Positions 1 through 5,752 of a DNA stretch of 7,389 nt are shown here, piece after piece. The DNA lies in the NCBI GenBank assembly GCA_947306315.1, contig CAMZGF010000035.1:1-7389 (forward strand), read 5' to 3'. The position numbers and the translations under genes are program-made. The DNA comes from an uncultured Candidatus Saccharibacteria bacterium (GTDB taxonomy: Bacteria; Patescibacteriota; Saccharimonadia; Saccharimonadales; Saccharimonadaceae). Numbering within the stretch: the stretch's first letter is position 1; the number at the start of each line of letters is the position of its first letter. The notes beneath the pieces are model-generated. The model worked only from the letters and a program-made list of their open reading frames with translations. It did no database searches and was not told where the DNA came from.

Positions 1-1398
1 GGTTTGAGAACGTTCACGTTGTTCTTTAAGAGCTGCGTCGAATTCCTCTTTGTAGTTTTCAGAAAGCTTGATGTTCTGGTGATATGCTTCTTCAACAGAA
101 ACCTCAAATGGGAAGCCATAGGTATCTTGAAGTTTGAAGAGATCATTACCAGTGAGGACGCCGTCAGCATCTTTTGCAACCATCTTGTGCATCTCGCGAA
201 GACCCTTGTTAAGAGTTTGGCGGAATGCGCGCTCCTCTTTTTCGAGAGTAGAAATGGCATCTTCACGGGTTGTGAGGATTGAATCTGGGAGATCGGTATA
301 GTTTTCAGCGATGATCGGGATGATTTCTGAGATGAAATCTTGCGCAATACCGAGATCGAGTGCTCTTAAGATTGCACGGCGAATCAAGCGACGAAGAGCA
401 TAGCCCTGTTGCTTATTTGAAGGCTTAAGGCCCTGTGCAGAGAGAAGATATGCGCCACGAAGATGATCTGCGATCACGCGCATCTCATCGGTGTTGCTTT
501 CATAAGCTTTGCCGGAAATTTCCTCGAGCTTATCGATAATCGGCTTTAAAAGCGAGATTTTAAAGACATCGAATGAGTCGATTGATGCAGCTGCGATACG
601 TTCAAGACCTCCACCGAAGTCGACGTTCTTATTCTCGAGCTCAGAGAAGGTTCCATCTTCATTGCGTTTGTATTGCATAAAGACCTGGTTACCAATTTCC
701 ATAAAGCGTGCGCCATCTGATGCAGGGTGGGATTTTCCGTATTTCTCGACATCTTGCTTGTCTTCGCCGAAATCATAGAAGACCTCTGAATCTGGGCCAC
801 ATGGGTCGCCGATTGGAGTGGTTTCAATTCCACCGCCGCGGCTCCACCAGTTTTCGTGATCGTCATAGAAGAAGATGTGCTCACCTTCCTTGACGCCGCG
901 CTTGTCGCCTTCCTCAGCTGAGCCGATTTCAGCGATTTTTGCGTCGATGCCAGCTTTTTTAAAGACAGATTGCCAGATCAAAGCAGCTTCAGTATCCTTA
1001 GGGATGCCGTATTTTTCATTACCAATAAAGCAAGTGACATAGATTTTGTGTGGGTCGAGACCGACTACCTCAGTTAAAAACTCAAAGAATGCCGGAATTT
1101 GTTCTTTTTTAAAGTAATCACCAAGGGACCAGTTTCCGAGCATTTCGAAAACGGTAGTATGACGAGGGTCGCCAACATCTTCGATATCTTGAAGACGCAT
1201 TGATGGTTGTGAGTCAGTGAGACGCTTACCATCTTGATGTGGTTTGCCAAGAAGATATGGCAAAAGTGGCTGCATACCAGAGCCGGTAAATAATGTTGTT
1301 GGATCGTTTTCAAGAACGAGTGGAGCTGGTGCGATGACTTTATGCCCACGTTTTTCTTGAAACTCTAAAAATTTCTGTCTAATTTCACTTGCATTCAT
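1..1398 (-). CDS. alaS: Alanyl-tRNA synthetase, N-terminal part (3' end beyond left edge)
   Basis: A class II aminoacyl-tRNA synthetase that activates alanine with ATP and charges tRNA-Ala in the cytoplasm. The frame is open for 466 codons from the ATG at 1398 to the left edge. Visible landmarks are ENDPTTLFTGSGM (residues 30-42), the motif 2 region RHTTVFEMLGNWSLGDYF (about 79-96), CGPDSEVFYD (200-209), the class II motif 3 GGGLER (262-267), RVIADHLR (307-314), RRLIRRA (about 336-342) and DTYGFP (425-430). These cover the catalytic core and the tRNA-recognition helices. The editing domain with its zinc ligands and the C-terminal C-Ala domain would lie past the window. The segment before motif 2 has DIEDVG and lacks the GGKHND seen in the E. 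coli enzyme, a form I associate with Patescibacteria. The ATG at 1398 is chosen because a -10 box lies immediately upstream and no ribosome binding site is present. It is divergent from the gene at 1548. Identification is secure. Confidence 0.97.
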   Translation of the reverse strand, partial: MNASEIRQKFLEFQEKRGHKVIAPAPLVLENDPTTLFTGSGMQPLLPYLLGKPHQDGKRLTDSQPSMRLQDIEDVGDPRHTTVFEMLGNWSLGDYFKKEQIPAFFEFLTEVVGLDPHKIYVTCFIGNEKYGIPKDTEAALIWQSVFKKAGIDAKIAEIGSAEEGDKRGVKEGEHIFFYDDHENWWSRGGGIETTPIGDPCGPDSEVFYDFGEDKQDVEKYGKSHPASDGARFMEIGNQVFMQYKRNEDGTFSELENKNVDFGGGLERIAAASIDSFDVFKISLLKPIIDKLEEISGKAYESNTDEMRVIADHLRGAYLLSAQGLKPSNKQQGYALRRLIRRAILRALDLGIAQDFISEIIPIIAENYTDLPDSILTTREDAISTLEKEERAFRQTLNKGLREMHKMVAKDADGVLTGNDLFKLQDTYGFPFEVSVEEAYHQNIKLSENYKEEFDAALKEQRERSQT

Positions 1399-1434
1399 GC
1401 TCTATATTTTACCACAGTAATAGGGGAAAATAAA
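1399..1434 (-). promoter_or_regulatory. alaS promoter, predicted leaderless
   Basis: On the minus strand an extended -10 element TGGTAAAAT (1414 down to 1406) is followed by only seven bases before the alaS ATG. Transcription should therefore start at 1398-1399, at or one base before the start codon, and the mRNA would lack a leader. No Shine-Dalgarno sequence precedes the ATG. The -35 position with a 17-bp spacer (1429-1434) reads TTTATT, which is weak; the TGn extension may compensate. This is inferred from sequence geometry. Confidence 0.65.
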
Positions 1435-1445
1435 GAGGCAAGATA

Positions 1446-1474
1446 TTGCATTTTTAGCATAAATGTGATATAAT
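1446..1474 (+). promoter_or_regulatory. Promoter of the 298-residue membrane protein gene
   Basis: A -35-like TTGCAT (1446-1451) and a perfect -10 TATAAT (1469-1474) are separated by 17 bp, and the -10 carries a TGA extension (1466-1468). This is a strong housekeeping-type promoter pointing right. The predicted transcription start is near 1481, giving a leader of about 67 nt before the ATG at 1548. That is unlike the leaderless arrangement of the neighbouring minus-strand genes. It is divergent from the alaS promoter. Confidence 0.75.
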
Positions 1475-1483
1475 AAGAGTATG

Positions 1484-1498
1484 TAGGCCTAAGGCCTA
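1484..1498. repeat. Palindrome TAGGCCT-A-AGGCCTA just after the predicted transcription start
   Basis: A perfect inverted repeat with 7-bp arms around a single central A lies 3-17 bases downstream of the predicted start near 1481. As DNA it has the symmetry and position of an operator for a dimeric repressor. As RNA a 1-base loop is impossible, so only a shortened hairpin could form. It also reads as two direct copies of AGGCCTA. Its function is inferred; only the symmetry is directly seen. Confidence 0.5.
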
Positions 1499-1508
1499 AT
1501 TTTCACTA

Positions 1509-1524
1509 ACCGGGGTGGTCCGGT
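1509..1524 (+). promoter_or_regulatory. Small hairpin in the 5' leader (ACCGG-GGTGGT-CCGGT)
   Basis: A 5-bp GC-rich stem with a 6-nt loop sits in the leader, ending ten bases before the Shine-Dalgarno sequence. The loop and the adjacent Gs (GGGGTGG) are complementary to a C-rich stretch just before this gene's terminator. It could be a modest translational control or mRNA-stability element. It does not match any riboswitch class I recognise, and its size argues against a full riboswitch. Confidence 0.3.
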
Positions 1525-1534
1525 CGCACATTAA

Positions 1535-1541
1535 AAGGAGG
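1535..1541 (+). promoter_or_regulatory. Ribosome binding site AAGGAGG fixing the start at 1548
   Basis: A near-perfect anti-16S complement lies six bases before the ATG at 1548. It decides between this ATG and an in-frame GTG at 1515, which has no ribosome binding site and would lie inside the leader hairpin. It contrasts with the three leaderless genes on the other strand. Confidence 0.85.
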
Positions 1542-1547
1542 TGTTTT

Positions 1548-2444
1548 ATGAGTCGTAATTTATTTGAAGAAGAAAAAACGATCGACGAACTTTCTGCGTT
1601 CGACAGGTTTTGTGTCTGGTGCGAGAAGGTTACAATCAATCATACTTGCACGTTTATCGCAGTAGTGTTAGTACTATTTTCTATCATTCTCTTCCCCCTC
1701 GGCCCAAAGTACGGCGTCATTTGCAGTTTCATTCTTGCTGCGGCTATATGCGTTATTCATGTGTATTCCTGGATGAAAGAACTCTGGAGATTCGCCTCAG
1801 ATGATATGGGTAAAGAGCTGGTAGCAAATGGTGATTTCGTCGGAGAAAGTGTTCGTGTCATCGCTTCTGGAGGACCTATAGGATTATCCGTCGATGCTAC
1901 AAGTGTTAAAACTAACGACGAAGATGATGATGACGACGATGATGATGACGAGGAAAATATTTGGGATCTAAGCAGAAGATTCTACAAGATGCATCGCGGA
2001 CGCACTCAGAAAGATGGTGAGTTCGCCCGAATCTGTAGACATTACATCCTCGAATTCAGTGATCTCTACGACGACGTCAGTGAAACCAATCATCTTGATG
2101 AAGCCAATGAGTTGCACGATAAACTCTACGACATCCTTGAGCATCCATGCTCAATCATCGAGCGAATCAATACTGCCAACCTTGACGAGATAAGGTCTAC
2201 CTTCATCTCATGTGGTAGTTCGGCCGAGAAAATCTTCGCCGATTGCGATGATATTATTAATAAGATGGAAACTATTTATGATACCATCTCAGCCGACGAC
2301 GAAGATACCGAAACCGAGGATGACGAGGAAGAACTCAAAGAGGAAAAGCCGGAGACTCCGACAACAGTACTACCCAACAAAAAACCGGACTCAGACATCG
2401 ATAATCTAAACAGTATCAGAAACGCAAGATTATTCCCCAGATGA
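1548..2444 (+). CDS. Unknown two-helix membrane protein with poly-aspartate and acidic cytoplasmic-type domain
   Basis: A 298-residue protein that I do not recognise. The N-terminal 33 residues are polar with two cysteines (C22, C25). Two hydrophobic helices follow at about residues 35-51 and 55-74, separated by a very short turn (PLGPKYG), so they form a membrane hairpin with both ends on the same side. After a linker comes an acidic run at 124-136 that includes nine consecutive Asp. Next is a probably helical soluble segment, about 138-245 (WDLSRRFYKMHRG..., cysteines at 163, 201, 222 and 233). A second acidic stretch lies at about 249-267, then a Pro-rich stretch and a tail ending RNARLFPR. 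There is no signal peptide cleavage site and no catalytic motif. It ends in TGA. Strong promoter, strong ribosome binding site and own terminator make it a single-gene unit. The acidic tracts suggest ion binding or charge-based contacts, but that is inference. The reading frame is secure; the function is unknown. Confidence 0.85.
   Translation: MSRNLFEEEKTIDELSAFDRFCVWCEKVTINHTCTFIAVVLVLFSIILFPLGPKYGVICSFILAAAICVIHVYSWMKELWRFASDDMGKELVANGDFVGESVRVIASGGPIGLSVDATSVKTNDEDDDDDDDDDEENIWDLSRRFYKMHRGRTQKDGEFARICRHYILEFSDLYDDVSETNHLDEANELHDKLYDILEHPCSIIERINTANLDEIRSTFISCGSSAEKIFADCDDIINKMETIYDTISADDEDTETEDDEEELKEEKPETPTTVLPNKKPDSDIDNLNSIRNARLFPR
1917..1955 (+). repeat. GAY/GAR codon run encoding an acidic tract
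   Basis: Thirteen consecutive Asp/Glu codons, nine of them Asp in a row, mix GAT and GAC. The tract is simple enough to slip during replication. The alternation of synonymous codons suggests the amino acids are maintained rather than the DNA repeat being recently expanded. It separates the membrane hairpin from the soluble domain of the 298-residue protein. Confidence 0.7.
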
Positions 2445-2461
2445 CTAAACACCCCACCCTT

Positions 2462-2494
2462 AGGCGCTACAGACGTAGCGCCTTTTTTATTTTT
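2462..2494 (+). terminator. Rho-independent terminator of the 298-residue gene
   Basis: A perfect stem AGGCGCTAC (2462-2470) pairs with GTAGCGCCT (2475-2483) around the loop AGAC. It is followed by a T-rich run (2483-2494, interrupted by one A). It lies 17 bases after the TGA stop. The same stem is used again at 2681-2703. The preceding C-rich run ACACCCCACCCT (2449-2460) also has a counterpart upstream of the second terminator. Confidence 0.93.
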
Positions 2495-2495
2495 A

Positions 2496-2504
2496 TGTTA
2501 TATT
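2496..2504 (+). promoter_or_regulatory. Probable extended -10 promoter of the 35-residue microprotein
   Basis: TGTTATATT is an extended -10 element placed directly after the T-run of the preceding terminator. No -35 box is evident, because that position falls in the terminator stem. Predicted transcription start is near 2511, giving a leader of about 34 nt. Without it the microprotein would depend on read-through of a strong terminator, so a promoter here is expected. Confidence 0.5.
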
Positions 2505-2533
2505 ATTGCCATTAAAGGGGGTTGTTCTTTAGC

Positions 2534-2539
2534 AGGAGG
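2534..2539 (+). promoter_or_regulatory. Ribosome binding site AGGAGG of the microprotein
   Basis: A full-consensus Shine-Dalgarno sequence lies five bases before the ATG at 2545. The context AGGAGGTGT-N2-ATG closely resembles AGGAGGTGT-N3-ATG at the upstream unit. It is the main evidence that the short frame is translated. Confidence 0.85.
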
Positions 2540-2544
2540 TGTCT

Positions 2545-2652
2545 ATGGTATTTGAAACGATCATGATGGTCATATTATTATTATGTACAGCCCGCATAGT
2601 CGTAGAGTGTTTTATAGAACTCAGAAGATTACTTCGCAAGTTTAAAGATTAA
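2545..2652 (+). CDS. 35-residue predicted membrane microprotein
   Basis: A short frame, MVFETIMMVILLLCTARIVV followed by ECFIELRRLLRKFKD, ending TAA. Residues about 3-20 are hydrophobic enough for one membrane helix, broken only by an Arg near residue 17. The C-terminal part is a basic amphipathic helix (RRLLRKFK). A consensus ribosome binding site at ideal spacing, a candidate promoter and a strong terminator 30 bases after the stop all frame it as a complete transcription unit. Size and shape resemble small holin-like or type I toxin peptides, or a small regulatory membrane protein. I see no antitoxin or antisense RNA promoter, so the toxin idea remains inference. It could also partner the membrane hairpin protein upstream, whose unit has a matching architecture. 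It is convergent with mnmA. Confidence 0.72.
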   Translation: MVFETIMMVILLLCTARIVVECFIELRRLLRKFKD

Positions 2653-2680
2653 CTAACGAATAAAAAACGGACACCCCCTC

Positions 2681-2712
2681 AGGCGCTACAATTTGTAGCG
2701 CCTTTTTTATTT
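2681..2712 (+). terminator. Rho-independent terminator of the microprotein, overlapping the mnmA stop
   Basis: A perfect 10-bp stem AGGCGCTACA (2681-2690) pairs with TGTAGCGCCT (2694-2703) around a 3-nt loop, followed by TTTTTTATTT. The T-run overlaps the mnmA stop codon (2707-2709), so two convergent transcripts end at the same place. For the minus strand the hairpin is not directly followed by a U-run; six Ts occur 13 bases later (2661-2666), so termination of mnmA there is possible but weaker. The stem is the same as in the terminator at 2462. Confidence 0.92.
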
Positions 2713-3789
2713 CAAGATTCCGCCACCGAGACAGACGTTGCCAACATAAATCACAGCCGATTGACCAGAAGCGGTGCGCTTAATTCCGTCTACGAATTCG
2801 AGTTCGCAGGTCGCGTTGCCGCCTTCAAAGTCGCCTTCAATTTTTTTAATAACAGCTTTTTCAAGTTTTGCGCGATGGCGAAGACGAACTTCAACTTCAG
2901 CGCCATTCTCAATTTTCTCACGAAGAATTAAGTCTTTAAGATCGAGAGTCTTAGTCCAAAGATTATCATCATTCAAATTCTTTGAGACATAAACCTCGTT
3001 TTTACCCATATCTTTACCGACGACATAGTATGGCAAACCGCCGCCAACATTAAGTCCGTGGCGCTGACCCATTGTAAAGAAAATTGCGCCATCATGGAAG
3101 CCGAGAGTTTCGCCAGTTTCACGGTCAATAATCTTTCCAGGTTTCAAATATTTCTGGTCTTCTTCAGATTTCAAATACTCTTTTAAGAAGTCTTTCATAC
3201 CAACATCGCCAACAAAACAAACGCCCATCGATTCTTTTTTATAGGCATTATCGAGGCCTTTTTCGGCCGCGAGTTTTTTAACGTCTGGCTTTAACATATT
3301 TCCGATTGGGAAAATTGTGTGTGCGATTGAATCTTTTGAAATGCGGTAAAGGAAGTAGGTTTGATCCTTATTCTCGTCAACAGATTTAAGAAGCTTATCA
3401 CCTTCAGTATTTGCATAGTGACCGGTTGCGATAAAATCTGCACCCTTCTCACGCGAAATCTCGTAGAATAGTTTGAATTTAATTTCCTGATTACACATGA
3501 TGTCAGGATTTGGAGTATTTCCCTTTTTAAATTCATCGAGCATATAGTCGACAACCTTTTGCTTATACTCGTTTTCAAAATCAAAAATCATAAAGTCGAT
3601 ATCGAGCTTTGTTGCGACACGTTTTGCATCAGCTAAATCTTCAGCCCATGGACACTTCATTCCAGGAAGGTCTTTCGACCAGTTCTTCATATAAACACCG
3701 ACAACATGGTAGCCTTGCTCCTTTAAAAGCACAGCTGAAACACTCGAGTCGACGCCGCCACTCATACCAACAAAAACAGTTTTAGCCAT
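2707..3789 (-). CDS. mnmA: tRNA-specific 2-thiouridylase MnmA
   Basis: A 360-residue ATP-dependent enzyme that puts sulfur on the C2 of uridine 34 in tRNAs for Lys, Glu and Gln, taking persulfide sulfur from a cysteine desulfurase. The N-type ATP-pyrophosphatase PP-loop is SGGVDSS at residues 10-16. The first catalytic cysteine is Cys99 in NPDIMCNQEIKF and the second is Cys191 in ESMGVCFVGD; both are present, as in E. coli Cys102 and Cys199. KDQTYFL (141-147), MGQRHGL (240-246) and SGQSAVIY (341-348) mark the adaptor regions and the C-terminal barrel. Length is normal. The ATG at 3789 is preferred to an in-frame TTG at 3816 because the PP-loop then sits at the usual distance from the N-terminus and GGGAG lies seven bases upstream. 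The start overlaps the end of the desulfurase gene by 8 bp, so translation is probably coupled. Identification is secure. Confidence 0.97.
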   Translation of the reverse strand: MAKTVFVGMSGGVDSSVSAVLLKEQGYHVVGVYMKNWSKDLPGMKCPWAEDLADAKRVATKLDIDFMIFDFENEYKQKVVDYMLDEFKKGNTPNPDIMCNQEIKFKLFYEISREKGADFIATGHYANTEGDKLLKSVDENKDQTYFLYRISKDSIAHTIFPIGNMLKPDVKKLAAEKGLDNAYKKESMGVCFVGDVGMKDFLKEYLKSEEDQKYLKPGKIIDRETGETLGFHDGAIFFTMGQRHGLNVGGGLPYYVVGKDMGKNEVYVSKNLNDDNLWTKTLDLKDLILREKIENGAEVEVRLRHRAKLEKAVIKKIEGDFEGGNATCELEFVDGIKRTASGQSAVIYVGNVCLGGGILK

Positions 3790-4963
3790 GGATGCGCTCC
3801 CACTCGTTTTTAACAATCGTAGCTAATTTTTCGGCCGCATTTTTGACGTTTTCTTCGTCGTTCATTTTACCCATTGAAATACGTAGTGAGCCATTAATTT
3901 CAGAATCAGTTAAACCAATTGCGGTTAGAACGTGAGACTTTTGACCTTTTGAAGCAGCACATGCCGCGCCGGTTGAGACGTAGATTTTCTCGTCTTCGAG
4001 CTTAAATATCAAACGCTCAGCATCAAGTCCATCGAAACAAATCGAAATGAAGTTAGCGAGCTGATGTTTCTTATTGCCGAGGAATTTTGGCTCAATGTCG
4101 CCTAAATTCTCGACTAAAGTTTTCTTAAAAATCTCAGAAAGTTTTTCGTATTTTTTACGATTGCCATTTACATGTTCCTTTGCGATTTTTGCAGCGGTTG
4201 CAAAACCAACAAGAAGCGGAACATTTTCGGTTCCTGAACGAAGACCCATTTCCTGACCACCACCAAATGTGATTGGTGAAAGTTTAATACCATGGCCGAC
4301 ATAGAGCGCACCAATTCCCTTTGGGCCATAGACTTTTGCGGAGTTAATTGTAAGCATATCGACGCCGAGACGTGAAACATAGATATCAATAAGACTCATT
4401 GCCTGTGAAGCATCAGAGTGAAGATAAATTGGAGTTTCAATGCCGCGAGAAAGACGATCCATACGAACCTTACGAACAATTTCAGCTATGTCTGAAAGTG
4501 GCTCGATTGTGCCGAGCTCGTTGTTTGCGGCAGCGACAGAAATAAGAACAGTATTGTCGTCGATCTTACTTTCGAGGTCTTTTAAATTGAGATAGCCAGT
4601 TTTATCGACATTAATTTCGCGAACTTCGCTCGCAAAATTCTTTGCCGCCTCGCAAACTGAAGCGTGCTCAATTTTCGAGATGAGACAGTTCGCATTTTTA
4701 AAGTTTTTAAGGACAGTAAAAGCGAGATTGATCGACTCAGTTGCGCCGGCAGTAATAACTAAATCATTTCCTTTTGCACCGATCGTATGTGCAAGTTCAT
4801 CCTTCGCATCTTCATAAACTCTGCGGACGTGTTTTGCAGGAAGATATGAAGCTGATGGGTTGAAAAAGTTTTCAGAAAAATATGGTTTCATCGCCTCAAA
4901 AACCTGGTCGCTAACAGGCGTTGCGGCAGCATAATCGAGATAAATAAAATCTTTTTCTGACAT
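3782..4963 (-). CDS. Cysteine desulfurase (IscS/NifS/YrvO type)
   Basis: A 393-residue PLP enzyme of aminotransferase class V that converts cysteine to alanine and carries the sulfur as an enzyme persulfide. Visible motifs are YLDYAAATP (8-16), GATES (73-77), EHASV with His100 over the cofactor, SDASQA with Asp184 and Gln187, the PLP lysine Lys210 in NSAKVYGPKG, RSGTEN (242-247) and the sulfur-carrying Cys335 in GAACAAS. The usual His before the PLP lysine (HK in E. coli IscS) is Ala here. The gene ends within the mnmA start (8-bp overlap), like the yrvO-mnmA pair of Bacillus subtilis, so MnmA is its likely acceptor. A general role in Fe-S assembly cannot be excluded, hence no symbol. The ATG at 4963 is chosen because the predicted transcript begins exactly there; an in-frame TTG at 4978 would lie across the -10 box and is rejected. 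Confidence 0.95.
   Translation of the reverse strand: MSEKDFIYLDYAAATPVSDQVFEAMKPYFSENFFNPSASYLPAKHVRRVYEDAKDELAHTIGAKGNDLVITAGATESINLAFTVLKNFKNANCLISKIEHASVCEAAKNFASEVREINVDKTGYLNLKDLESKIDDNTVLISVAAANNELGTIEPLSDIAEIVRKVRMDRLSRGIETPIYLHSDASQAMSLIDIYVSRLGVDMLTINSAKVYGPKGIGALYVGHGIKLSPITFGGGQEMGLRSGTENVPLLVGFATAAKIAKEHVNGNRKKYEKLSEIFKKTLVENLGDIEPKFLGNKKHQLANFISICFDGLDAERLIFKLEDEKIYVSTGAACAASKGQKSHVLTAIGLTDSEINGSLRISMGKMNDEENVKNAAEKLATIVKNEWERIHG
3797..3801 (-). promoter_or_regulatory. Ribosome binding site GGGAG of mnmA inside the desulfurase gene
   Basis: On the minus strand GGGAG lies seven bases before the mnmA ATG at 3789, within the last codons of the desulfurase gene. It supports that ATG over the upstream TTG at 3816. 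It also shows that the downstream gene of the pair uses Shine-Dalgarno initiation although the upstream gene is predicted leaderless. Confidence 0.6.
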
Positions 4964-4969
4964 ATATAT

Positions 4970-4998
4970 ATTATACAATATTTATGCTTTTTTATCAA
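4970..4998 (-). promoter_or_regulatory. Promoter of the desulfurase-mnmA pair, predicted leaderless
   Basis: On the minus strand a -35 TTGATA (4998-4993) and a perfect -10 TATAAT (4975-4970) are separated by exactly 17 bp. Six bases then precede the ATG, so the standard start point falls on the A of the start codon at 4963. There is no ribosome binding site. The -35 lies inside the last codons of tatD and the -10 in the 18-bp gap. This is the best promoter match in the window. Confidence 0.8.
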
Positions 4999-5752
4999 AT
5001 CTAAAAAGGTCGTAGCAGTTCATAGTCGTCTGCTTCATCACATCCTCAACTGAAATACTAAGTTTCCCAGCGAGCCAATTTGCAATATCTGGAATATAGC
5101 TCGAATCATTTTGTTCGCCACGGTGTGGAGCTGGCGCTAAAAATGGCGCATCCGTCTCAAGTAAAATGCGATCAAGTGGCGGAGTTGGCAAAGTTGAATA
5201 AGTCGCAAGCCCGTTCACGCCAACATAAAAACCACGCTCTAGAACTTTCTTCAAAGTCTTTTTTGAATCAGTAAATGAATGTACAACACCGCGGACGGTT
5301 GGATGTTTATCAATAATTTCAAAGAAATCATCAAACGCTTCACGAACATGAAAAATAAGTGGCAAATCGTATTTTTCAGCAAGATTAATCATTTCTTCAA
5401 ACAGCTTCTTTTGTTCTTCAATCTCAACCTCAGCATCGTCGACTTCATCGAGAAAATGATAATCTAGTCCTACTTCACCAATCGCGATTGGCATATCAAT
5501 TTTAAAATCCGGCTCGTTTCGATCTTTTTCCCATTCACTCGGATGAATACCATATGACCAGAAAAGCGAGTTTTCTTTATTATAATTCAGTGCAAAATCA
5601 CGCGCATCGTAAGAGTCCTCGTCGTCCGTTCCAATTAGAATCATTTTTTTAACATTCCTATCAAGTGCGCGCTGAACCAATTCATCGCGAACATGTGGAG
5701 CAAAAAATTCTTCGTCATGCATATGACAGTGTGAATCAATAAAGTAATCCAT
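4982..5752 (-). CDS. tatD: TatD-family metal-dependent hydrolase (DNase-like)
   Basis: A 256-residue TIM-barrel amidohydrolase of the TatD/YcfH family; characterised relatives are Mg-dependent 3'-5' exonucleases or DNases linked to DNA repair and degradation. All metal-site residues are visible: DSHCH with His8 and His10, GIHP (68-71), the bridging Glu93 in GEVGLDYH, His135 in FHVRE, His158 in VVHSF and Asp201 in LLETDAPFLAP, followed by PHRGE. Length is normal for the family. The stretch between GLATY and LDRILLETD appears about seven residues shorter than in the copies I know; the core motifs are unaffected. The ATG at 5752 lies six bases after a -10 box, so the mRNA is predicted leaderless. 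The gene follows the 97-residue unknown after 18 bp and precedes the desulfurase by 18 bp. The family is certain; the exact substrate and the paralogue name are not. Confidence 0.94.
   Translation of the reverse strand: MDYFIDSHCHMHDEEFFAPHVRDELVQRALDRNVKKMILIGTDDEDSYDARDFALNYNKENSLFWSYGIHPSEWEKDRNEPDFKIDMPIAIGEVGLDYHFLDEVDDAEVEIEEQKKLFEEMINLAEKYDLPLIFHVREAFDDFFEIIDKHPTVRGVVHSFTDSKKTLKKVLERGFYVGVNGLATYSTLPTPPLDRILLETDAPFLAPAPHRGEQNDSSYIPDIANWLAGKLSISVEDVMKQTTMNCYDLFRFDKKA

Noticed and set aside
546..884. Long open frames opposite or out of frame with alaS, mnmA and other genes
   Set aside because: They overlap conserved coding sequence entirely, have no ribosome binding sites and encode low-complexity, non-family sequence; they are shadows.
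1515..1547. In-frame GTG at 1515 as start of the 298-residue protein
   Set aside because: It lies within the leader hairpin and has no ribosome binding site, whereas AAGGAGG is ideally placed for the ATG at 1548.
2442..2444. UGA recoding, as in Gracilibacteria or Absconditabacteria
   Set aside because: The 298-residue frame ends at TGA followed directly by a terminator, and tryptophan uses TGG; reading through gives no sensible protein.
2445..2706. Type I antitoxin RNA antisense to the microprotein
   Set aside because: I found no convincing -35/-10 pair on the minus strand here; only mnmA read-through could give antisense RNA.
3790..3816. TTG at 3816 as mnmA start
   Set aside because: It adds nine residues absent from the family; the ATG at 3789 has GGGAG at good spacing and puts the PP-loop at the usual distance.
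4964..4978. TTG at 4978 as start of the desulfurase
   Set aside because: It would precede a perfect -10 box, so it would lie upstream of the predicted transcription start.
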